A DNA stretch of 64,000 nt from Celerinatantimonas yamalensis (GTDB taxonomy: Bacteria; Pseudomonadota; Gammaproteobacteria; Enterobacterales; Celerinatantimonadaceae). Numbering within the stretch: position 1 is the first letter of the stretch; each line of letters opens with the position of its first letter. The notes under the pieces are model-generated. The model ran no database searches. It worked only from the letters and a program-made list of their open reading frames with translations, and was not told where the DNA came from. Below, one piece after another: positions 9,135 to 18,978 of the stretch. Both the position numbers and the translations under genes were made by a program. The stretch spans positions 124,001 to 188,000 of the forward strand of contig NZ_JBEQCT010000001.1 in assembly GCF_046054155.1 (NCBI RefSeq), read 5' to 3'.

Positions 9135-9854
9135 TCATTTTACTTGAATTTTTGTGAGTGCCATACTGGACCAATTTTTACCATGGCGTTTGACCTGCAA
9201 TTTAATCAGTTGATAGTCAAGCTTTGGTGCTAGCCACATGTAGGTTTCTCGACTGCCTTGATTAATCCGTTTAAGACGAATCGTTTGATAGGTACCAGCA
9301 GGAACCGTAATGGTTTGACGGCCATCAATCTTAAATTGGTAGTCTTTGATTTCATCGCCATCAACATAATGATAACGGAAGGTTTCGCGGCCGTTTTTGA
9401 CATCATTTTGGAACTGGATCTGAAAAGCGGATGCGTCAAGTGTATTGCCCCAATTTCCAGAGCGAATGTGTTGGCGTTTTGCATCACTTTTAACAAATAA
9501 TCCACCACGGCCGTCAGGACGACCGACAATCTTAGAGCTTCCTAAAAACACGCGTTTTTCGCGGCTAAAGCCCTCGCTGATAATTCTATTTTTTTGGTAG
9601 CTAAATTGGCTGAGTTCATGATAGCTCACTCCAATACCACCTAACACCTTGGCATCACTAGTTGCTTGAAAGTGGCCATTACCTAATGCCTTGAGTGTGC
9701 GGCTACCATGTCCGACGGCGGTTCCTTTGAAATAAGCTTGATAATCTGCTTGAAACGGTTTGACAGGTTGCCAAGCGGTCGCCGCAATTGTCGAAGGAAT
9801 GGTTAAGCCAAGGCTAAAACTAAACCCTATCCATAGTCGAGTTGTTTTATACAT
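9135..9854 (-). CDS. DUF3108 domain protein, periplasmic
   Basis: 239 residues. The signal peptide (about 1-25, ending in STIAATA) precedes a DUF3108 domain covering most of the mature part. Recognisable elements are FQADYQAYFKGTAVGHG, the FQIQFQNDV segment, ITVPAGTYQTIRLKR and YMWLAPKLDYQLIKL. This beta-rich family is periplasmic or outer-membrane associated, with no established biochemical role. It lies downstream of adhE on the same strand but behind a hairpin terminator, so it probably has its own promoter. Confidence 0.85.
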   Translation of the reverse strand: MYKTTRLWIGFSFSLGLTIPSTIAATAWQPVKPFQADYQAYFKGTAVGHGSRTLKALGNGHFQATSDAKVLGGIGVSYHELSQFSYQKNRIISEGFSREKRVFLGSSKIVGRPDGRGGLFVKSDAKRQHIRSGNWGNTLDASAFQIQFQNDVKNGRETFRYHYVDGDEIKDYQFKIDGRQTITVPAGTYQTIRLKRINQGSRETYMWLAPKLDYQLIKLQVKRHGKNWSSMALTKIQVK

Positions 9855-9915
9855 AACGCGCCTAATTGATGATGGGATGAGTTACTAGTATGCCAAACTC
9901 ATGCTTGAAACGAAA

Positions 9916-9937
9916 TAGCCCCGCGTGAGCGGGGCTA
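9916..9937 (-). terminator. Intrinsic terminator after adhE
   Basis: A 9-bp stem TAGCCCCGC / GCGGGGCTA with a GTGA loop lies 23 nt beyond the adhE stop. On the minus strand it is followed by a TTTCGTTTC stretch, a modest U-tract. Confidence 0.8.
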
Positions 9938-9959
9938 AGATGCAATGTGGTGCTGCTAT

Positions 9960-12650
9960 TTATTTAGCTGCATCCACCGCTTTTTTTGAGCGACGAGCAG
10001 GTTTTTCTTCACTTTTTTCGTCTTCAGCTTTTTCAATGTCTTCGCGCTCATATTCTTCGACATAATAATTGCCGTAGAATGAGTCAATTAACACTTGTTT
10101 TAACTCACTAATGAGCGGGTAACGAGGGTTAGCACCGGTACATTGGTCATCAAATGCTTCAACGGCTAAATGATCAACTTTCGCCATAAAATCAGCTTCA
10201 CTCACGCCAGCGGCTTGAATAGAGGTTGGAATATCAAGCTCAATTTTCAATGCTTCTAACCAATCGAGTAGGGCGTTGATTTTATCCTCTGTACGACCTT
10301 CTCGGAAACCGAGGTGTTCAGCAATTTCAGCATAACGCGCACGTGCTTTTGGCCGGTCGTATTGAGAGAACGCTGCTTGTTTAGTCGGTAAGTTTGTAGC
10401 GTTATAACGAATGACGTTCGTCAATAACAAGGCATTTGCTAAGCCATGAGCAAGGTGGAACTCAGCCCCCAATTTATGTGCCATTGAGTGACAAATTCCC
10501 AAGAATGCTTGCGCAAACGCGATACCAGCAATAGTTGCACCATTGTGCACTTTTTCACGAGCGACTGGATCTTTGGCACCATTTGCATAGGCACTTGGCA
10601 AGTATTGTTTGAGTAAGCTTAATGCTTGTAATGCTTGTCCATCAGAGTATTCGTTAGCAAGAATAGACACATAAGCTTCCATGGCATGTGTCACTGCGTC
10701 ATAACCACCAAATGCAGTTAATGCTTTTGGCATATTCATGACCAAGTTGGCATCAATCACAGCCATGTTGGGAGTGAGCTGATAGTCGGCTAACGGATAT
10801 TTTTTGCCTGTTGCGTCATCAGTTACAACCGCGAATGGTGTTACTTCAGAACCAGTTCCTGAGGTTGTGGTGATGGCTACCATCATCGCTTTTTCACCCA
10901 TTTTAGGGAATTTATAGATCCGTTTGCGGATATCCATAAAGCGTAGCGCCAAATCTTCGAAATGAACTTCAGGATGTTCATACATGACCCACATAATTTT
11001 CGCCGCATCCATTGGCGAACCGCCACCTAAGGCTAAAATTACATCAGGTTTAAATTGGTTGAGCAGATCCGCCCCTTTACGGACAATACTAAGAGTTGGG
11101 TCCGCTTCGACTTCGTAAAAGACTTCGGTTTCCATGCCTTTATCTTTTAGGATCTCAATCAGTTCATCTACGTAACCATTGTTAAATAAGTAACGGTCGG
11201 TCACGATACATGCACGTTTTTTACCTTCCAGATCTTTCATCGCTTCTGGCAAGCAGCCGCGGCGGAAGTAGATAGATTGAGGGAGTTTATGCCATAACAT
11301 GTTTTCAGCTCGCTTAGCCACTGTTTTTTTATTGATCAAGTGTTTAGGACCAACGTTCTCTGAGATTGAGTTACCACCCCAAGAACCACACCCGAGGGTT
11401 AGTGACGGTGCTAGTGCAAAGTTGTAAAGGTCACCAATCCCACCTTGTGAAGTTGGTGTGTTGATCAAAATACGAGCCGTTTTCATTTTGTCGCCAAAAT
11501 AAGCGATACGTTCTTTATTTTGATCTTGGTCAGTATAAAGTGCTGAGGTATGCCCAATCCCGCCAAGGTTAACCATTTCGACGGCTTGATCAACGGCGTC
11601 ATAGAAGTCTTTTGCTTTAAACATCCCTAATGTAGGTGACAATTTTTCATGTGCAAATTCGTCTGCAATAGTGACTCGTAGGCCTTCACCGATAAGTACT
11701 TTGGTCCATGCTGGAACCTTGATACCTGCCATCTCAGCAATTTTACTCGCTGGTTGACCAACGATTTTAGCGTTCAACGCACCATTAATCAGCAATATTT
11801 TACGGACTTTATCTGCTTCCTCTTTGGAAAGAATATAGCCGCCGTAATTAGAAAATCGCTCTTTAACCGCATCATAAACTTTATCGACAACAATAACAGC
11901 TTGCTCTGAGGCACACACGACACCATTGTCAAAGGTTTTAGACATTAATATAGAAGATACCGCACGCTTGATATCAGCCGTTTCATCAATAACGACAGGC
12001 GTATTACCCGCCCCTACACCGATGGCTGGTTTACCAGATGAGTAGGCTGCTTTCACCATGCCTGGACCACCCGTTGCAAGAATCAGATTGATGCTATCAT
12101 GACGCATCAGAGCATTTGATAATTCAACAGAAGGCTCATCAATCCAACCAATAATATCTTTAGGGGCACCCGCTTCAATGGCTGCATCAAGTACTAATTT
12201 GGCCGCTGAATTAGTTGATTTTTTTGCACGAGGATGAGGGGAAAATATGATCCCATTACGTGTTTTTAAACTAATCAGAGCTTTAAAAATAGCGGTCGAT
12301 GTTGGGTTGGTGGTTGGAACGATCCCACAGATAATACCGATAGGTTCGGCAATTGTGATGGTTCCCATTTCTTCATTTTCATCGAGAATGCCACAGGTCT
12401 TTTTGTCTTTGTATTTGTTGTAGATATATTCTGAGGCGAAGTGATTTTTAATTACTTTATCTTCAACAATACCCATGCCTGATTCTGCAGCAGCCATTTG
12501 CGCTAACGGAATACGGGCATCGGCTGCGGCAAGTGCTGCAGCACGGAAAATTTTATCAACTTGTTCTTGGCTATAGCTTGCATACGCTAGCTGGGCTGTT
12601 TTAACTCGCGCAACCAACGCGTCAAGTTCGGTGATATTACTAACAGTCAT
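9960..12650 (-). CDS. adhE: Bifunctional acetaldehyde-CoA / alcohol dehydrogenase
   Basis: Converts acetyl-CoA to acetaldehyde and then ethanol, re-oxidising two NADH during fermentation; AdhE forms long filaments (spirosomes). The N-terminal aldehyde dehydrogenase half carries the catalytic cysteine (near 246, in FDNGVVCASEQ). The C-terminal iron-dependent ADH half carries GGGSPMDAAKIMW and the iron-ligand histidines in HAMEAYVS and HSMAHKLGAEFHLAHG. It aligns nearly without gaps to E. coli AdhE and has a similar charged, alanine/lysine-rich tail. I place the start at 12650, behind GAGGAGAAATCT. The longer in-frame ATG at 12683 has no comparable site. A hairpin follows the gene. Confidence 0.97.
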   Translation of the reverse strand: MTVSNITELDALVARVKTAQLAYASYSQEQVDKIFRAAALAAADARIPLAQMAAAESGMGIVEDKVIKNHFASEYIYNKYKDKKTCGILDENEEMGTITIAEPIGIICGIVPTTNPTSTAIFKALISLKTRNGIIFSPHPRAKKSTNSAAKLVLDAAIEAGAPKDIIGWIDEPSVELSNALMRHDSINLILATGGPGMVKAAYSSGKPAIGVGAGNTPVVIDETADIKRAVSSILMSKTFDNGVVCASEQAVIVVDKVYDAVKERFSNYGGYILSKEEADKVRKILLINGALNAKIVGQPASKIAEMAGIKVPAWTKVLIGEGLRVTIADEFAHEKLSPTLGMFKAKDFYDAVDQAVEMVNLGGIGHTSALYTDQDQNKERIAYFGDKMKTARILINTPTSQGGIGDLYNFALAPSLTLGCGSWGGNSISENVGPKHLINKKTVAKRAENMLWHKLPQSIYFRRGCLPEAMKDLEGKKRACIVTDRYLFNNGYVDELIEILKDKGMETEVFYEVEADPTLSIVRKGADLLNQFKPDVILALGGGSPMDAAKIMWVMYEHPEVHFEDLALRFMDIRKRIYKFPKMGEKAMMVAITTTSGTGSEVTPFAVVTDDATGKKYPLADYQLTPNMAVIDANLVMNMPKALTAFGGYDAVTHAMEAYVSILANEYSDGQALQALSLLKQYLPSAYANGAKDPVAREKVHNGATIAGIAFAQAFLGICHSMAHKLGAEFHLAHGLANALLLTNVIRYNATNLPTKQAAFSQYDRPKARARYAEIAEHLGFREGRTEDKINALLDWLEALKIELDIPTSIQAAGVSEADFMAKVDHLAVEAFDDQCTGANPRYPLISELKQVLIDSFYGNYYVEEYEREDIEKAEDEKSEEKPARRSKKAVDAAK

Positions 12651-13336
12651 AGATTTCTCCTCAATTATAAAGCTGTTTAGCAAGTGGCGTGGCTTTATTC
12701 ATACGTTCGAACCGATTAGGTGTGACGAAACCGCACTGACTAAGCAGCCTTCGGGTAACAGTATATGATAGTCAGCTTTGTAATAATTGACTTGGATCAG
12801 TTGTTGTTTAGTTACAAATGAAATTTAAAAATGAGATCAAAAACCTATATTTCATAGGGATATAGCGAATATGGGTATGATAATCCGTTTGATAAAGTTC
12901 TTTTTGTAGCAAAATTACAAAATATATGATCGAATTGTTGTGCCGTGTTATCAGTAGATGAGTAAAAAGAGTTTATCTTCTGATTTGTGTCAAAAATGAG
13001 ATCTCAATGCTTCTTTACGCAGCTATTTAAACTGCAACAAGCAAACACACTCGATTTTAATGAGATTTGGGATGAATACTTATGAGTTTTTTTTTTCTAA
13101 ATGGCACTTATTTTGATTTTTTATGCATAAATAATGCTTTCTAATTTATTTTTAGGTTTTGCTAAGAATAATAGTTTGTCGATGTAGAAATAGAAATGTA
13201 CAATCTGTGGCTAATCATTATATAAGCAGAAGATTAGTCTGTTTTAATGATGATTCAGTTAAATACTCATAGGCGTTCATAAAGTGACTTATTGACGCTA
13301 GTCCGTTTGGGATTTCCTTTAAAAATGGAGATTTTA
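12651..13336. other. Long divergent intergenic region between adhE and oppA
   Basis: 686 nt without a gene, serving as the 5' region of both adhE (minus) and oppA (plus). It holds an FNR-like inverted repeat at 12787-12800 on the adhE side. An AT-rich stretch of about 200 nt lies nearer oppA (13040-13260). I could not assign core promoter elements with confidence. The length leaves room for a long oppA leader, a usual target of GcvB-type small RNAs in this group, but I see no direct evidence for one. Confidence 0.6.
12787..12800. promoter_or_regulatory. Candidate FNR-type binding site upstream of adhE
   Basis: TTGACTTGGATCAG matches the FNR consensus TTGATnnnnATCAA at 8 of 10 specified positions. 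It lies about 137 nt before the adhE start. An oxygen-responsive site there fits the fermentative role of AdhE. This is a by-eye match only. Confidence 0.4.
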
Positions 13337-14962
13337 ATGAATCTAAATAAAAAAATTCTTAGTACGCTGGTAGTTTCAGCGATGCTAAGCGCAAGCACAG
13401 TATACGCAGCTGATGTTCCAGCAGGAACTCAACTTGCAAAAAAACAAGACATTGTAATCAACAACGGTTCTGAGCCCGGTTCATTAGATCCGCAGCTTAT
13501 TCAAGGTGTCCCTGGGTCGCATATTGCCATGCAGCAATTTGAGGGGTTGATTAATCAAGACGCTAATGGTGCAACAGTACCTGGCGTAGCCAAAAGCTGG
13601 GATAATAAAGACAACAAAGTCTTTACCTTCCATTTGCGTGATAATGCGAAGTGGTCAAACGGTAAACCCGTCACTGCGCAAGATTTCGTGTTTGCTTGGC
13701 GCCGATTGGTTGATCCTAAAACGGCTTCGCCTTACTCATACTATTTGCAGTTGACTGGCATGGAAAACGTTGATGCCATCATTGATGGTAAAATGGATCC
13801 AAGTAAACTGGGCGTAAAAGCGTTAGATGATCACACGTTGCAAGTGACATTGTCACATTCCGTGCCTTATTTTGTAAAAATGATGGCCAACTCATCTGTT
13901 TTCCCTGTTTATCCACCTGTCGTTGAAAAATGGGGCGATAAATGGACTCAGCCTCAGCATATCGTCTCAAACGGTGCCTATAAACTAAGTAAATGGGTGG
14001 TGAATAGCCGTATCGTGCTAGTGCGTAACCCTGATTATTGGAATAATAAGAAAACCGTCATCAATAAAGTGACCTTCTTACCAGTTTCTGATCAAGTCGC
14101 CGCGATGAATCGCTTTATGGCTGGTGAAATCGATATGACGTATGAAGTGCCAAATGAGCAGTTCAAGCACTTACAAAAAGATTATCCAAACGATCTAAAA
14201 GTAACTGGTTATTTGTGTAACTATTATTATGATTTCAATAATAAAAAACCACCATTTAACGATGTTCGTCTGCGTAAAGCCCTCTCTTATGCGATTAACC
14301 GTGATGTCATTACCAAATATGTGACTGGTAAAGGTGAACAACCGCTGTATGGCTTTACGCCTGCGGCAACCGATGGCTTTACCCCGCCTAATCTTGCTTA
14401 TGCGCATATGACTCAAGCACAGCGTATGGCGAAAGCACGTGAGTGGATGAAAGAAGCAGGGTATGGCAAAGGCGGCAAACAGTTAGATATCTCTATTTTG
14501 TATAACACCAGTGGTAACCATAAAAAAATTGCATTAGCAGTTGCTCAGATGTGGAAATCGCTAGGCGTTAAAGTCACATTAGAAAACCAAGAATGGAAAA
14601 CCTTCTTACAGACTCGTCAAAATCATCAATTTACCGTTGCACGTGATGCATGGTGTGGTGACTACAATGAAGCGTCTACATTCATGACTCTGATGATGAC
14701 TGGCAATACTCAAAATAATGCTGACTATTCGGATAAAGCTTATGACGCGCTTATGAATAAAGCATTGAACACCGCAGATGATAAAGCTCGTAATGCCTTG
14801 TATACCAAAGCTGAAGATATTTTAGTGAACGATGCACCGATTGCGCCGATTTATTCATATGTGAATGCTCGCTTAGTGAAGCCAACCGTGGGCGGTTATC
14901 CAATGCATAACGCACTGGATTACTACTACGTGAAAAACTTCTATATGAAAGCGAAAAAGTGA
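13337..14962 (+). CDS. oppA: Oligopeptide ABC transporter, periplasmic peptide-binding protein
   Basis: 541 residues of the SBP type-5 family; captures peptides in the periplasm for OppBCDF. A signal peptide (MNLNKKILSTLVVSAMLSAS..., cleavage near VYA-AD) precedes the domain, which shows EPGSLDPQLIQG and GVAKSWDNKDNKVFTFHLRD. I start at 13337 because GGAG sits 8 nt upstream and the signal peptide begins there; an in-frame ATG exists upstream at 13292. It is the first gene of oppABCDF. A hairpin between oppA and oppB probably keeps OppA more abundant than the rest. Confidence 0.96.
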   Translation: MNLNKKILSTLVVSAMLSASTVYAADVPAGTQLAKKQDIVINNGSEPGSLDPQLIQGVPGSHIAMQQFEGLINQDANGATVPGVAKSWDNKDNKVFTFHLRDNAKWSNGKPVTAQDFVFAWRRLVDPKTASPYSYYLQLTGMENVDAIIDGKMDPSKLGVKALDDHTLQVTLSHSVPYFVKMMANSSVFPVYPPVVEKWGDKWTQPQHIVSNGAYKLSKWVVNSRIVLVRNPDYWNNKKTVINKVTFLPVSDQVAAMNRFMAGEIDMTYEVPNEQFKHLQKDYPNDLKVTGYLCNYYYDFNNKKPPFNDVRLRKALSYAINRDVITKYVTGKGEQPLYGFTPAATDGFTPPNLAYAHMTQAQRMAKAREWMKEAGYGKGGKQLDISILYNTSGNHKKIALAVAQMWKSLGVKVTLENQEWKTFLQTRQNHQFTVARDAWCGDYNEASTFMTLMMTGNTQNNADYSDKAYDALMNKALNTADDKARNALYTKAEDILVNDAPIAPIYSYVNARLVKPTVGGYPMHNALDYYYVKNFYMKAKK

Positions 14963-14982
14963 TTTAGCAGTTAAGTCTTACG

Positions 14983-15011
14983 GGCGCTGGTGGTCCCTTT
15001 CGGCCAGCGCC
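14983..15011 (+). terminator. Hairpin between oppA and oppB (attenuator-like)
   Basis: An 8-bp perfect GC-rich stem, GGCGCTGG / CCAGCGCC, lies 20 nt after oppA and is followed by a short TTTCAT. It would partly terminate or protect the oppA 3' end, favouring binding protein over permease. Confidence 0.6.
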
Positions 15012-15058
15012 TTTCATACACCTAGATTGTGGTAACGAATCTCGAACGAGACTAGTTT

Positions 15059-15979
15059 ATGTTAAAGTTTATTTTTAAGCGGATCCTAGAAGCGATTCCA
15101 ACGATGTTGGTGCTCATTACAGTGTCATTTTTTATGATGCGTTTTGCGCCAGGGAATCCTTTTTCTAGTGAACGCGCACTACCACCTGCAGTAGAAGCAA
15201 ACCTGAACGCCAAATATGGTTTAGATAAGCCGTTAGTTGTGCAATATTTTAACTATATGAAACACATGTTACATGGCGATTTAGGCCCTTCATTTAAGTA
15301 CAAAGATAAGGATGTTACATCACTGATTGAGCAATCATTGCCAGTTTCTGCCAAGATCGGTTTTTATGCTTTTATTTTAGCCGTTGTGATGGGCGTTGCT
15401 GTAGGGACGATCTCTGCGCTTAAACAAAATACGTGGTTAGATTACACAACCATGTCCACCGCGATGGTTGGGGTGGTGATGCCCTCATTTGTGATTGCCC
15501 CAGTACTGATTTATATATTTGCATTGGGCTTTAGAATTCTACCCGCAGGTGGGTGGAATGGTGGTGATTTTCAGCACATGGTATTACCTGTTATCGGGAT
15601 GGCGATGTTATATGTGGCAACTTTTGCCCGTATTACCCGTGGCAGTATGATTGAAACATTACACTCAAACTTTATTCGAACAGCGAAAGCGAAAGGACTC
15701 CCATACTGGCAAGTGGTGCTAAAGCATGCACTGCGTCCCGCGTTGTTACCCGTTGTTTCGTACATGGGGCCTGCATTCGTTGGGATTATTACCGGTTCGG
15801 TGGTAATTGAAACTATTTTTGGTCTTCCTGGTATCGGCCAGCTATTTATTAATGGTGCGTTAAACCGTGATTATTCACTGGTGTTAGGTGTCACCATTGT
15901 CATTGGCGCATTAACCATTTTCTTCAACGCGGTTGTCGACATCCTGTTAGCGATGGTTGATCCGAAGATCCGAATTTAG
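15059..15979 (+). CDS. oppB: Oligopeptide ABC transporter permease OppB
   Basis: 306-residue inner-membrane permease. The first helix is right at the N-terminus (FIFKRILEAIPTMLVLITVSF), a long periplasmic loop follows, then five further helices. The EAA-type cytoplasmic loop is seen at RTAKAKGLPYWQVVLKHALRPA. Partners are OppC and the ATPases OppD/OppF. The end LAMVDPKIRI is typical of OppB/DppB. Confidence 0.95.
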   Translation: MLKFIFKRILEAIPTMLVLITVSFFMMRFAPGNPFSSERALPPAVEANLNAKYGLDKPLVVQYFNYMKHMLHGDLGPSFKYKDKDVTSLIEQSLPVSAKIGFYAFILAVVMGVAVGTISALKQNTWLDYTTMSTAMVGVVMPSFVIAPVLIYIFALGFRILPAGGWNGGDFQHMVLPVIGMAMLYVATFARITRGSMIETLHSNFIRTAKAKGLPYWQVVLKHALRPALLPVVSYMGPAFVGIITGSVVIETIFGLPGIGQLFINGALNRDYSLVLGVTIVIGALTIFFNAVVDILLAMVDPKIRI

Positions 15980-15995
15980 GGAGCCTTTGAAATTT

Positions 15996-16910
15996 ATGTT
16001 GTTTTTTTCTAAAAAATCGAGTCAAGCGGTCACAGGAAACCTAGCAGAACAGCTAGAAGTGGAAGGGCGCAGCCTTTGGCAAGACGCCTTCCGTCGTTTT
16101 CGTCGAAACCATGCGGCTATGACCAGTTTAGCTATTTTGGTCTTTATTATCTTATTTGTGTTAATCGGGCCCTATTTTTCACAGTATCCGTTCGATGCAA
16201 CTGACTGGGTCCACATGTCGTCACCGCCCTCATGGGCGACGGGCCATTACTTTGGTACAGACTCTTTAGGCCGTGACCTCTATGTCCGTTCACTGCTTGG
16301 TGGTCGAATTTCGCTGATGGTTGGGGTGCTTGGCGCTTTGGTCGCTGTGGTCATTGGTACGCTTTATGGGGCGACCTCTGGTTTTATCGGCGGTGGAGTT
16401 GACCGGATCATGATGCGTGTTTTGGAAATTTTATATTCCATTCCTTTTATGTTCTTAGTCATTTTATTAGTGACCTTTTTTGGTCGCGATATCATGCTGA
16501 TTTTTGTCGCCATTGGTGCGGTCTCTTGGTTGGATATGGCGAGGGTTGTGCGTGGTCAGACACTGAGTTTACGCAATAAAGAGTTTATCGAAGCGGCTGA
16601 AGTGTGTGGCGTTTCAAGATGGAATATTATTACCAAACATATTATTCCGAATGTCTTAGGAATTGTTGCGGTTTACGCGACATTGTTGGTTCCAAATATG
16701 ATTTTGCTTGAATCTTTCTTGAGTTTCTTAGGGCTAGGGGTTCAAGAGCCGATGACCAGTTGGGGCGCTTTACTGCAAGATGGTGCGCAGAATATGAATA
16801 TCGCGATTTGGCAGCTTTTAGTCCCTTGTGCCTTTATGGTCATTACGCTGTTTTGTTTTAACTATATCGGTGATGGTCTGCGTGATGCGTTAGATCCAAA
16901 AGATCGATAA
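15996..16910 (+). CDS. oppC: Oligopeptide ABC transporter permease OppC
   Basis: 304-residue permease paired with OppB. The N-terminal cytoplasmic segment contains EVEGRSLWQDAFRRFRRNHAA, as in E. coli OppC, and is followed by six membrane helices. The EAA loop EAAEVCGVSRWNIITKHIIPN and the C-terminal DGLRDALDPKDR are both present. Two starts are plausible: the ATG at 15996, and a TTG at 15987 that lies closer to the AGGGAG at 15978-15983. Either way it begins within about 20 nt of the oppB stop. Confidence 0.95.
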   Translation: MLFFSKKSSQAVTGNLAEQLEVEGRSLWQDAFRRFRRNHAAMTSLAILVFIILFVLIGPYFSQYPFDATDWVHMSSPPSWATGHYFGTDSLGRDLYVRSLLGGRISLMVGVLGALVAVVIGTLYGATSGFIGGGVDRIMMRVLEILYSIPFMFLVILLVTFFGRDIMLIFVAIGAVSWLDMARVVRGQTLSLRNKEFIEAAEVCGVSRWNIITKHIIPNVLGIVAVYATLLVPNMILLESFLSFLGLGVQEPMTSWGALLQDGAQNMNIAIWQLLVPCAFMVITLFCFNYIGDGLRDALDPKDR

Positions 16911-16939
16911 TCTGACAGCTCGGTAACGAAGGAATAACC

Positions 16940-17914
16940 ATGAGTTTATTAGAAGTAAGAGATCTGCGGGTCGAATTTACGACTCCTGATGGTGCCGTCA
17001 CCGCAGTTAATGATCTTAATTTTAGCCTCGAAGCGGGCCAAACTTTAGGGATCGTCGGCGAGTCAGGTTCCGGTAAAAGCCAAACCGCCTTTGCGCTGAT
17101 GGGGTTGTTGGCATCCAATGGGATCATTTCTGGTAGTGCGAAATTTGAAGGGCGTGAAATCCTCAATTTGCCAGAAAAGGCTCTCAATAAGATCCGTTCC
17201 GCCAAAATCGCGATGATCTTCCAAGACCCAATGACTAGCTTAAACCCTTACATGAAAGTTGGCCCTCAGCTGATTGAAGTGTTGCGTCTGCATAAGGGAA
17301 TGAACGATAAAGAAGCCTATACAGCATCTGTGCAAATGCTTGATGCGGTCAAAATGCCAGAAGCTCGGAAACGGATGAACATGTACCCACATGAATTTTC
17401 CGGTGGGATGCGTCAACGAGTGATGATTGCGATGGCATTATTATGTCGTCCTCAGTTATTGATTGCTGATGAGCCAACGACGGCGCTAGATGTGACTGTC
17501 CAAGCGCAGATTATGCAACTTCTCAATGAGTTGAAAGATGATTTTAACACCGCCATTATCATGATTACTCATGATTTGGGCGTTGTTGCAGGGATCTGTG
17601 ATAAAGTTTTGGTCATGTATGCAGGGCGTACTATGGAATATGGAACGGCTCATGATGTGTTCTATACCCCAACACATCCTTATTCACAAGGCCTGCTGAA
17701 AGCCATCCCACGCTTAGACACGGATGGTGATATATTACCAACGATTCCTGGAAATCCACCTAACTTGTTGAAGTTACCCAAAGGGTGTCCTTTCCAAGAA
17801 CGTTGCGAAAAAGTGATGCCAAAATGTAGTGCGCAGTCTCCTGAGTTACTCGAGTTTGATGGTGCGCGTCAACGAGCTTGTTTTTGGGATTGGCGACAGG
17901 AGGCAAACAAATGA
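16940..17914 (+). CDS. oppD: Oligopeptide ABC transporter ATPase OppD
   Basis: 324-residue ATPase energising peptide import. Walker A is GESGSGKS at about 40-47, the ABC signature is in HEFSGGMRQRV, and Walker B is LLIADEPTTALD. The C-terminal oligopeptide/dipeptide extension has the GCPFQERCEKVMPKC cysteine cluster, which in this family can hold an Fe-S cluster. The stop overlaps the oppF start in an ATGA. Confidence 0.96.
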   Translation: MSLLEVRDLRVEFTTPDGAVTAVNDLNFSLEAGQTLGIVGESGSGKSQTAFALMGLLASNGIISGSAKFEGREILNLPEKALNKIRSAKIAMIFQDPMTSLNPYMKVGPQLIEVLRLHKGMNDKEAYTASVQMLDAVKMPEARKRMNMYPHEFSGGMRQRVMIAMALLCRPQLLIADEPTTALDVTVQAQIMQLLNELKDDFNTAIIMITHDLGVVAGICDKVLVMYAGRTMEYGTAHDVFYTPTHPYSQGLLKAIPRLDTDGDILPTIPGNPPNLLKLPKGCPFQERCEKVMPKCSAQSPELLEFDGARQRACFWDWRQEANK

Positions 17915-18897
17915 GTGAGAGAAAAGTTCTACTCGATGTCGAAGATCTAAAAGTATATTTCGATATTAAGAATAACCATAGCTGGCCATGGAGCAAACCT
18001 GTCACCTTGAAAGCGGTTGATGGTGTATCGGTACGCTTATACGAAGGAGAAACTCTGGGGGTCGTGGGTGAGTCCGGTTGTGGTAAGTCTACCTTTGCGC
18101 GAGCGATTATTGGACTGGTTGGTGCTCGCGCCGGCAAGGTGCTTTGGCTGGGCAATGATCTCACTAAAGCGAACTCAAAAGCTTTGCATGAAACGCGCAA
18201 AGACATTCAGATGATCTTCCAAGATCCATTGGCATCACTTAATCCGCGGATGACAATTGGTGAGATCATTGCTGAACCACTAAAAACCTTTCATCCAAAT
18301 TTTTCCAAACAGGAAGTGAAAGATAAAGTGCGCTCGATGATGATGCGAGTCGGTTTGTTGCCTAATGTGATTAACCGTTATCCCCATGAATTCTCTGGTG
18401 GGCAATGTCAACGTATTGGCATTGCGCGTGCATTGATTCTTGAGCCGAAAATGGTGATCTGTGATGAGCCTGTTTCTGCTTTGGATGTGTCGATCCAAGC
18501 ACAAGTTGTCAATTTGCTCAAAGAAGTGCAAAAAGAGATGGGGTTAAGCTTGATCTTCATCGCACATGATCTATCAGTTGTTAAGCATATCTCTGATCGC
18601 GTACTGGTCATGTATCTGGGCAACGCCATGGAAACAGGGACATCGGATGAGTTATTTAGCCATCCGACACATCCTTATACCAAGGCGCTGATGACGGCTG
18701 TGCCGATTCCGGATCCAGATCTAGAACGTGCTAAGAAGATTGATCTGTTAGAAGGCGAGTTACCATCACCGATTAATCCGCCTTCAGGGTGTGTGTTTAG
18801 AACGCGTTGCCCGATTGCGACAGAAGAGTGTGCTAAAACGAAACCACATTTGGAAGGCGATTCTCATCAAGTTGCGTGCACACGCATTAGTATCTAG
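17911..18897 (+). CDS. oppF: Oligopeptide ABC transporter ATPase OppF
   Basis: 328-residue second ATPase of the Opp transporter. Walker A is in VVGESGCGKST, the signature is HEFSGGQCQRIGIARAL, and Walker B is MVICDEPVSALD. The cysteine-containing tail GCVFRTRCPIATEEC is present. The start at 17911 is fixed by a strong AGGAGG and by the 4-nt overlap with oppD. The operon ends in a clear terminator. Confidence 0.96.
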   Translation: MSERKVLLDVEDLKVYFDIKNNHSWPWSKPVTLKAVDGVSVRLYEGETLGVVGESGCGKSTFARAIIGLVGARAGKVLWLGNDLTKANSKALHETRKDIQMIFQDPLASLNPRMTIGEIIAEPLKTFHPNFSKQEVKDKVRSMMMRVGLLPNVINRYPHEFSGGQCQRIGIARALILEPKMVICDEPVSALDVSIQAQVVNLLKEVQKEMGLSLIFIAHDLSVVKHISDRVLVMYLGNAMETGTSDELFSHPTHPYTKALMTAVPIPDPDLERAKKIDLLEGELPSPINPPSGCVFRTRCPIATEECAKTKPHLEGDSHQVACTRISI

Positions 18898-18917
18898 TCG
18901 TTTTTCACGATAAAATC

Positions 18918-18947
18918 AAAAGCCTCAATTAACCTTGGGGCTTTTTT
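18918..18947 (+). terminator. Rho-independent terminator of the opp operon
   Basis: AAAAGCCTCAA / TTGGGGCTTTT forms a stem followed by six T residues, 20 nt after the oppF stop. The ORF of the next gene extends back into it, so that gene must start further downstream. Confidence 0.9.
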
Positions 18948-18978
18948 GTATCAAGCCAGCGGCAAGAGAGAGGGCAAT

